DNA of 27,359 nucleotides from Paramacrobiotus richtersi (lineage: Eukaryota; Tardigrada; Eutardigrada; Parachela; Macrobiotidae). The notes below the pieces were generated by a model. It was not told the origin of the DNA. It made no database searches and saw nothing but the letters and a program-made list of their open reading frames with translations. The DNA is taken from positions 1-27,359 of the forward strand of contig JAQGAU010000483.1 in the NCBI GenBank assembly GCA_034698045.1, written 5' to 3'. The first letter of the stretch is position 1. Each line of letters starts with the position of its first letter. Below are positions 21,314-27,359 of the stretch, one piece after another. The position numbers and the translations under genes are program-made.

Positions 21314-22289
21314 GTCGTTGTACAGCTACTGCTATGCAGCTAAATATGGAGCGAAGTTCTGCGAAATCGAATACTTGATTTTGTGTAAGAATAAAAGAGC
21401 AGAATACCGTATGCGCTGCGAATTGCGGTGAATGAAAATTGGGGTTGTTCGGTTTTCCAGCAGCTGCACAATAGTGACGGCACGTAACAAAATCGTTCGT
21501 TCGGTGGTTTCGAAAACAACTTACCAATTATATTATTACAGGGATAAAGCATGTACTGGAAAGCATGCACCCTGCCATACTGTCATGGCAACGCATTACT
21601 AATTGCTTTGTCACATGAAACACGCAAATACGTAAATAACGATCAAAAAAGCATGAAAGACGTGAATAACGTCGGCAATGACCATCGCGAAACCACTCAT
21701 CCTGTCCCATTTTTGGAAAAGGTAGTACTAACTACTAAGTGTCCCCGGAAAGTTTTGCCTAAGGGCCGGAAATCGCGGGATGTTTTGTCCATGGAAGTCC
21801 TTTCTATCGGCGCGCGGATGACAGAACGTGTGCTAGAAATCGTTCTTGCTTCGCGCCGTCATTTCGTTCTGCAGGTTCTTCTAGCAGTTTGCGTCGAACG
21901 ACAAAACTTCAGCACTAAGCTTACTGTCACCTCACAATCAGACACCAGATCCACAGAAGCAGTGAATTATTATAAGCAAAGCAAACGGAAAAGTACTTGG
22001 GGAATCCAGTGTAAAGGAAAAGCAATAATCGTCGATATCTAAGTCGCTGGTTCAAGGGTTTTAAGGGAATCCTTTCGCTGCTGCTAGATACATAGCTGCA
22101 CTGCATTAATCGATTTAATACCAGTAATTTCCGTGAGGTACTAAACAACGTTTTTGGTCCAAATAATTTCATAAACGGTTCATCCTTGTCGCCATCTGCA
22201 GATTTCAGAAGAATACCTGAAGCGCTTGTCGCGGTTCTATAAAAGGTTGGGTACGGGGTATCTAAGCAACCGACTGCATTAGTACATAG
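21314..22289. other. Intergenic; one long plus-strand open frame of doubtful status
   Basis: A 163-codon plus-strand frame (21551-22042) contains a weakly hydrophobic LASRRHFVLQVLLAVCV segment and a Lys-rich end (YYKQSKRKSTWGIQCKGKA). I see no domain, no leader at its start and no splice context, so I do not call it a gene. The region should hold the promoter of two-Ig paralog 2. Confidence 0.3.
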
Positions 22290-22665
22290 TTAGATCCAAG
22301 CCTTCATTGTCAGATCTTCACAAGCTTCAGCTGATGTAAACACATAAACAGTGCAACTTCCACCGACTGGTCCATAATTTGTATGGAACTGCATTGTGTT
22401 AGACAAGTAGCATCTTTCTTTGCTTAAAATGTTCCGCGCAGTAACAGGAAACTTTCGCCTCACCCATCTACGTATTGTTATCATAGCTTTTGGGATACCA
22501 GTACTGATTTGTCCTTGGAAAGGTAGGTCCAACCGTCCAGCAGCAAGCAGACAGGTACCCAGCACAGTCGGTGCCAGAAATGACCCATCTACAGACTGTA
22601 GGTAGACGCGTTGGTGGTCAGCATCATAAGTCAGCACTGTATCTGTACAGATCTCCTCGAACAGT
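22290..22665 (-). CDS. Unidentified protein, last exon
   Basis: This minus-strand exon has a strong acceptor: a T-rich tract ending TTTTTTAG just before 22665. It gives 124 residues to the stop at 22290, entered in phase 2. The sequence looks coding, with mixed polar and hydrophobic strands and five spaced cysteines (EEIC, LGTC, ERC, GGSC, AEAC), as in a small disulphide-rich secreted domain. A notable segment is LDLPFQGQISTGIPKAMI followed by RRWVRRKF. I do not recognise the family. A phase-matched signal-peptide exon may lie at 24270-24101. A candidate first exon of the plus-strand Ly6-like gene (22429-22522) overlaps it antisense, so at least one of the two models may be wrong. Confidence 0.4.
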
Positions 22666-24765
22666 CTAAAAAATAAAATAGATAATATTGCAGTAAGGCC
22701 TCCGAAAATTACAGCTGATGAATAATTCTCTCGACTTTTCGAAGAATTATAATTAAGGTATATGCAATGCGCGGAGAAAAAGGGCTCCCTGCGCTTGTTT
22801 CCGGTTCTCAGCATCTTATACCCGAACATACAAAATTGTATGAAAAAAATGCGCTGGATTCGCAAATTAATCAGGCTACAGGATCAGACGTCAGGTCTGC
22901 GAAACATAGGAAGATACCATCTCAAGAAACAGCTCAATTCCACGATGAGTCTTGTACTCATCAGAGGGCTAAAGATTCACACTTCGTTTTTTTGCTTTAA
23001 TGCGTTAAGATACTACGGCCTTTATTCTCTGATTTTCTGAGCCGTTGCACTACGACAAGGACGCAGGTGGCATTATTGTGCGTGCCAGACTTTGTCACCG
23101 TAAAAACCACAACAGATTTGTAACTGCATTTCTTTCCCTTAGACTGTTGAAAAACTAGTTTTTAAAGTATAATTAAGTATTTACACTACCTGGATGTAAT
23201 TCTAGAAAAAGAGCCGACGTTATTTGAATTTGAGGTCTCGCGCCGACGCCTTGTGTGACGAGTACAGTAATTTAGTACATGAAGTGCTTGAAAGTCTCAC
23301 CGCGATGCAAGACTCACTCATCATTTAACTTACAAATACCTTGTCTGGTTGTTAATTTGACGGATATGCTTCGTGCCTCCTGCTTATAAGTTACAACTGC
23401 AAAATTGTTTCTTAGCTGGTGCCTTGAAGTGCTACGAGTGTGGCAGCATCTCGAAACTTTATGATGGAACCGTGCTAGGAATATGTCCTTCCCCATATAA
23501 CGGTATAACGCCGGAAAAGCTCGCTCCCAAAGAATGTCGTGGCAGTGATGCGTTGTGCGGAGAAGCTGCATACATCGACACACTGAGGACTGAAAAGAGT
23601 AAGTCTTACGTTTGCACAGACGACACCGGGTGTGCATCTCTGTGGCGAGCATGTAGTGAACGAACGGTTTTTTGAACGTCTTTAACCGAAATAAGCGGCC
23701 GCCCAAGCACGTTACTGAGCAAGACATCTGCATGATCATGATTGCTTATGTTTTAAAAGGAATGCCAGAAAATCAGAAATATCACACGGTACCATCCTCA
23801 TTGTACAGGATTGTCTGTGATCTGTATTACGACCGAGACGAAGACAAGTTCAAGCAATACCATTCAAGACCGCTGTTGTCATAAAGCGAGAAAGGTTTAT
23901 TAGGCTCGTTCAGTCTGAACATTCGAGTTGGACCGTCCGGCGATGATATTTGTCATACGCTGTACAGTTCTTCGTAACTCACAATCTTTTTGCTCTTTAG
24001 CCAGTTACTACTTTGATTGGCATCTGGGTTTTAGTTTTATATTCAGAAATTACTGGTTGGCACCTTTAACTTTAATTTTCTCATAATTTTTCTACTACAC
24101 CTGTTGTGCGTTGTAGATAACATTATTGGAAAGGGTTGTGCAGATGAAAGTTTTATGAGGTAAGCAGTACTGTGCATGGGTGTGGCTGTGCAATAACTTG
24201 GCGGGTCGTCCCTTAAAATCATTAGAAGTACTGCTGTAATATACAGTAATGTTCCCGTACGCGCTGCCATTCTGCTCTCATCTCGGAATCCAGCACTACC
24301 GGTAAAGCAAGTAATCTCTTTCCACATTTGGGGTTCCGAGAAAGCTAACCAAAGACTGCTGCATTTTTTATGGGTTAGAATTCGTTAACATATAGGCAAA
24401 TCAGTTCACGTGATCAGTTCAGAAGTAATTTGTGTAGAGGTGTAAAAATCGAGGTCTTTGTGCGAGAATGCATCCTTACCTCACTTACGATTTTTCCGTT
24501 CTTTCCGGAAAAACTTATTGATGTTCACACCCGGAAAAAAGATACATATTCCTCATTTTTTAACAGGGATTTTAAGAAAACTACAGCCGTAGGATGCACC
24601 ATTATGGACGACGTGTACCGTTACTGCTGGTGCAATACAGATTTGTGCAACAACAAGACAATGGACGAAATGATGCTTTCCAAGTCACAGGGTCATTTCT
24701 TTTCGAAGGCTAAGATGCTGATTGCGTGGGGTTTTCTTACAGGTGTGCATAGCTTTAGCTGTTAG
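22429..24765 (+). CDS. Ly6/uPAR-like surface protein
   Basis: This small Cys-rich protein has the Ly6/uPAR (three-finger) fold signature. Plus-strand exons are 22429-22522 (candidate), 23416-23598 and 24587-24765. Exon 2 starts after TTTCTTAG in phase 1 with GALKCYECGS and continues with further cysteines to a GTAAGT donor. Exon 3 carries the closing motif CWCNTDLCNN. The tail ends in a hydrophobic segment (KAKMLIAWGFLTGVHSF), suggesting GPI attachment. The proposed first exon has a hydrophobic leader (LRIVIIAFGIPVLICPW) and a GTAGGT donor in matching phase. For exon 3, the acceptor with the better pyrimidine tract (after 24566) breaks the phase. The one at 24586 (CTACAG) keeps it, or a small middle exon is missing. 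Length about 155 residues, usual for the family. Exons 2 and 3 are convincing; exon 1 is tentative because it overlaps another model. Confidence 0.6.
24101..24270 (-). CDS. Candidate signal-peptide exon
   Basis: The minus-strand ATG at 24270 opens MAARTGTLLYITAVLLMIL, a textbook-looking signal peptide, followed by a short Ser/Thr/Pro-containing stretch with one Cys. A GTGTAG donor at 24100 would leave phase 2, which fits the acceptor of the unidentified exon at 22665. The implied intron of 1,435 bp would contain exon 2 of the plus-strand Ly6-like gene. Alternatively the frame continues to its stop at 24043 with no splice. The pairing is speculative. Confidence 0.25.
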
Positions 24766-25596
24766 CCTGTTGGTTAAACATGAAGAGATTGTGTATGGAA
24801 CGGACGCGACTGACAAGATCTGCTTCGGTGCCGTTTTATCATGGTAGCGTTCGCATTAAATCAAAAACGTTTGCGGTACAAGTTATCAATAACGGCCGTC
24901 TGGCTACGTTTGATCAATTACGCTCGACTAAAAAGTACTGCTAATCTGCTTTTCGAAGCCAAAGTGATGCTGTTTCCCAAATAGTTATACAGTAGACTAT
25001 GATCGGAAGTAAGTAGACTAAGGGTGTGCGTGACATGAAAACAATGGGAAGTTTTGAAACGAAATTCCATTAAATTCGAATTACTAGTTGATTGCACATA
25101 GTTCGTAAATTCAGCAAAAGTTTGATTCGGGGTAATTCCTGCCCCTTGACAGGTCGGCCGGACCAAGCAGAAGAGGACATCTTGTTTCTATCTAGCAACC
25201 TCATCTCGCTGCTATGATAATAGCAAAAATATACGCTGATTAATTACGGTAGCCAAAAAATACAGTGGTATTACAGTATACGATGATGAGCGAACACGGG
25301 TTCACTGCGGTTCCTTTTTCAATGTGCATGTCAGCCATTGAATGCATTACAACCGTTGTTCGCCGCCCAGCCCCCCACGCGGATAACGACTAAAATCACG
25401 CAGTCCGGGGTATTCATGTTCGCGCTCGCAGAGCCAGCGTATAATCTACTGGTACCAAGCACCGGAAGCAACTATCTAACCGGTAAACAGAAATGCAAAC
25501 AAAAAATTCACCCTTTACCACGTGCGCATCCAGGTTTTCACAAGACACCAGAACGCACGCGCAAGTTCGCTTGGAACAATTTTATTTTGGTCAGTT
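24766..25596. other. Intergenic, no supported gene
   Basis: Only short open frames are seen (25166-24918 minus; 25338-25625 plus), without recognisable content. This is the 3' flank of the Ly6-like gene and the left flank of the repeat block. Confidence 0.35.
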
Positions 25597-25740
25597 CTAC
25601 GCGCGAGATAATTTCCCGCGCGTAGATAATCGGCTTCGCGCGAGAGATCACGCGCGTTGTGAAAAAGTTATCAAATGGCTACGCGCGAGAGTCTCGCGCG
25701 TTGTGAAAACGTAATCAAATGGCTACGCGCGAGAGCTACG
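25597..25740. repeat. GC-rich palindromic repeats with two 44-bp tandem units
   Basis: Two tandem 44-bp units (25652-25695 and 25696-25739) share GCGCGTTGTGAAAA, ATCAAATGG and CTACGCGCGAGAG blocks and differ at only a few bases. Just upstream there is a perfect inverted pair with 9-bp arms (25597-25605 and 25617-25625). At 25682-25700, CGCGCGAGA and TCTCGCGCG form a near-uninterrupted palindrome around one G. The motif is shared with the intron cluster near 7.9-8.0 kb. Confidence 0.75.
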
Positions 25741-26170
25741 AAACTAAGAAGAAACTAAAAAATGAAAGCTGATGAAATAAGAAGCTGAACTAAGAACCTT
25801 AACCAAGACCCCAAGAATCTAACTAAAAAGCTGAATTAAGAAATCGAAGCTTGGAAACAAATAACTAAACCAAGACGAGAAACTAAAGAAAACCAAGAAG
25901 AAACCAAGAGAAACTAAGAGAAAGTAAGAGCAACTAAGAGAAACTAAGAGAACTAAGAACCTGGAAAAAAAAACTAAGAATATAAACCAAGAAGCTGAAT
26001 TGAGAAATCAAAGCGTGGATAGCAGAACTAAACTAAGAAGAGAAACTAAGAGATTAAGATAAAGAAGCAAAGAAAATGAACTAAGAAGCTAAACGAAGAA
26101 CTAACCCAAGAAGAGGAACCGAGAACTTAACATAAGTAGCCAATGAAAGTGAACCAAGAAGCGAAGTTAT
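25741..26170. repeat. Purine-rich degenerate tandem repeat (AAACTAAGAG decamer)
   Basis: The plus strand is strongly A/G-biased and is built from variants of AAACTAAGAG and related AACCAAGAAG/AGCTGAACTAAG units. From 25901 to 25959 the repeat is in exact 10-bp register over five units before slipping. In-frame TAA codons exclude coding on the plus strand. It lies between the palindromic repeats and the retrotransposon ORF, and may be part of the latter's 5' untranslated region or a separate satellite. Confidence 0.75.
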
Positions 26171-26461
26171 AATAAAGAAGAAACAGACAGTTATAATTAA
26201 CTGTGTACTGTGTGGACTGATCCGCAACAGCGATCGAAAATTACTTCTATTGCTTAACTTGCTTAAATTTCCCTGCATACCGTCGGAATACTTCACTTCC
26301 GAGGTTAAGGGTGGTCGGAGGGACCTAATCGTGGCTAACGCATCTGCCACGAGACGGGAATCTGCTCGCGGAGACCTGGGCCCTCTGGCATCCCGCATCC
26401 TGTTCCCTCTTCCAGGTCAGTCTATTCCCATGCAGTCTCATGTGACAACATATAACTGAGC
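26171..26461. other. Leader region upstream of the retrotransposon ORF
   Basis: This stretch ends with an in-frame TAA (26453-26455) nine bases before the ORF's ATG. It is probably the 5' untranslated part of the element, but the element boundary cannot be fixed without another copy for comparison. A 69-codon plus-strand frame (26250-26459) has no recognised content. Confidence 0.35.
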
Positions 26462-27359
26462 ATGTGGACCTGCCCTGATTGCGGCCATTCATATGCTAGG
26501 GCGGGACGCCACCGTGGAAAGGCTCCTTGCCTGAAAAACCAGCAACGCGCCCAGGCAGCTGGATCAGCACAGCCCGACAATGCGACCACCCCCAGCACCT
26601 CCAGCTTGCCAACTACACATCCTCCGCAGCTGCAACGTGCTGCTCGACGACGAATCCTGCGTAGAATCCCGAAAGCAGCACGTCCTACGGTCGCGATGGC
26701 TTACACCAAACTTCTCCGTAAAGTGGCAACGGAGAAAGACTCAAGCTCCTGGCAGAAGCTTTTTGCAGCTACCCCCGCTATACTGTCCCTTCCGAACAAC
26801 AAGCGCGCAAGTCGACGAGTTTCACTGACTGCCCTCATCAAAAGCAAGATCGCCCTATTCGAGCGAGGGGAAGACAGTGAAGACGCCCCCCCGCCCCCCC
26901 AAAGGCGAAAGAAACAAGATGACGACGAGACACTCCGTGCTAGAGTAGATGAGCAGTTGAACGATTTCAGTATCACAGGCGCGGTTCGCACAATTTTCTC
27001 TACCGACACTCTAGCAGGTGATTCAACGGAGGTTGTCCAGAACCTCCAAGACAAGCATCCCCAAGCTCCGCCACCACAGTTGCCTCAAAATCCCCCAGAC
27101 AGCAGCTTCGTTGCGGTATGCCCCGACGAGCTTGTGACAGTGCTTCGTATGATGCCAAAAGGCTCAGCAGGAGGTATGGATGGCCTACGACCACAGCATC
27201 TTCTCGATCTCATAGGACACAGACAGGATGATGCTTCGAAAGATTTCTGCGAAGCACTGACCGATGTTATCAATCTGATACTGGCCGCGGACGTTCCAGC
27301 AGACATTGTGCCATACTTATGCGGAGCGAGGTTGGTAGCGTTGCGGAAGAAGGATGGGG
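26462..27359 (+). mobile_element. Non-LTR retrotransposon ORF, 5' part (zinc finger to start of RT)
   Basis: The frame is open from ATG 26462 through the window edge (299 codons) and preceded by an in-frame stop. Near the N-terminus, Cys4, Cys7, His17 and Cys23 form a CCHC-like zinc finger (CPDCGHSYARAGRH). A basic, Pro-rich linker follows (QRRKKQ, and Pro runs near residues 140-145). From about residue 221 the early reverse-transcriptase region appears: PKGSAGGMDGLRPQHL (232-247), and VALRKKDG just before the edge, where the RT fingers would continue. This RT style is common in invertebrate LINE elements. A zinc finger placed directly before the RT, with no apurinic endonuclease domain between, suggests a single-ORF element with a C-terminal endonuclease (R2-like layout), but the catalytic FADD-type motif and C-terminus lie outside the window. 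The ORF is unbroken here, so the copy may be young. Confidence 0.82.

Noticed and set aside
21551..22042. A 163-codon plus-strand frame as a gene
   Set aside because: There is no leader, domain, splice context or paralog; length alone is not enough in 27 kb.
23314..23739. A 141-codon minus-strand frame
   Set aside because: It is antisense to Ly6-like exon 2, and its cysteines mirror no known pattern.
25652..25739. A CRISPR-like repeat
   Set aside because: There are only two directly adjoining units with no unique spacers, in a eukaryotic context; it is an ordinary tandem repeat.

Overview
This window is nuclear DNA of an invertebrate animal. The genes are split by GT-AG introns (about 67 bp to over 1 kb), the intergenic DNA is AT-rich and littered with decayed transposon pieces, and the protein families are metazoan: astacin proteases, immunoglobulin-like domains, Ly6/uPAR-like domains and a Notch-ligand-like N-terminal domain. 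I cannot place the phylum. Nothing looks bacterial: no operons and no ribosome-binding sites. Exon-intron models were built by hand from splice consensus, phase agreement and comparison between paralogs.

Layout. 0.8-8.5 kb: a minus-strand tandem array of three astacin metalloprotease copies. Copy A (8524-6265) is complete in four phase-matched exons. Copy B (about 5494-3343) keeps the zinc site but lacks an in-frame ATG, the Met-turn tyrosine and the propeptide aspartate. Copy C (1044-842) is a single prodomain exon with a one-base deletion, beside a 29-bp perfect inverted repeat. Between B and C lies a three-exon minus-strand gene (3063-2338) resembling the MNNL domain of Notch ligands, without DSL or EGF repeats. 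10.5-12.5 kb: a secreted two-Ig-domain protein in two exons (minus). 12.5-19.6 kb: mostly non-coding, with transposon fragments (transposase-like 15.1 kb, retroelement tail 15.8-16.0 kb, pre-RT piece 19.4-19.6 kb) and an unidentified coding-like block at 16.25-16.67 kb. 19.7-21.3 kb: a paralog of the two-Ig protein (minus). 22.3-24.8 kb: a Ly6/uPAR-like gene (plus), interleaved with an unidentified minus-strand ORF. 25.6-26.2 kb: GC palindromic tandem repeats, then a purine-rich decamer repeat tract. 26.46 kb to the end: the intact 5' part of a non-LTR retrotransposon ORF, cut by the window edge.

The recognisable host genes all encode secreted or surface proteins (protease, Ig, Ly6, MNNL-like), mostly with a signal-peptide exon joined through a phase-1 intron. 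That layout suits local tandem duplication of extracellular protein genes. Joint function is inference only.
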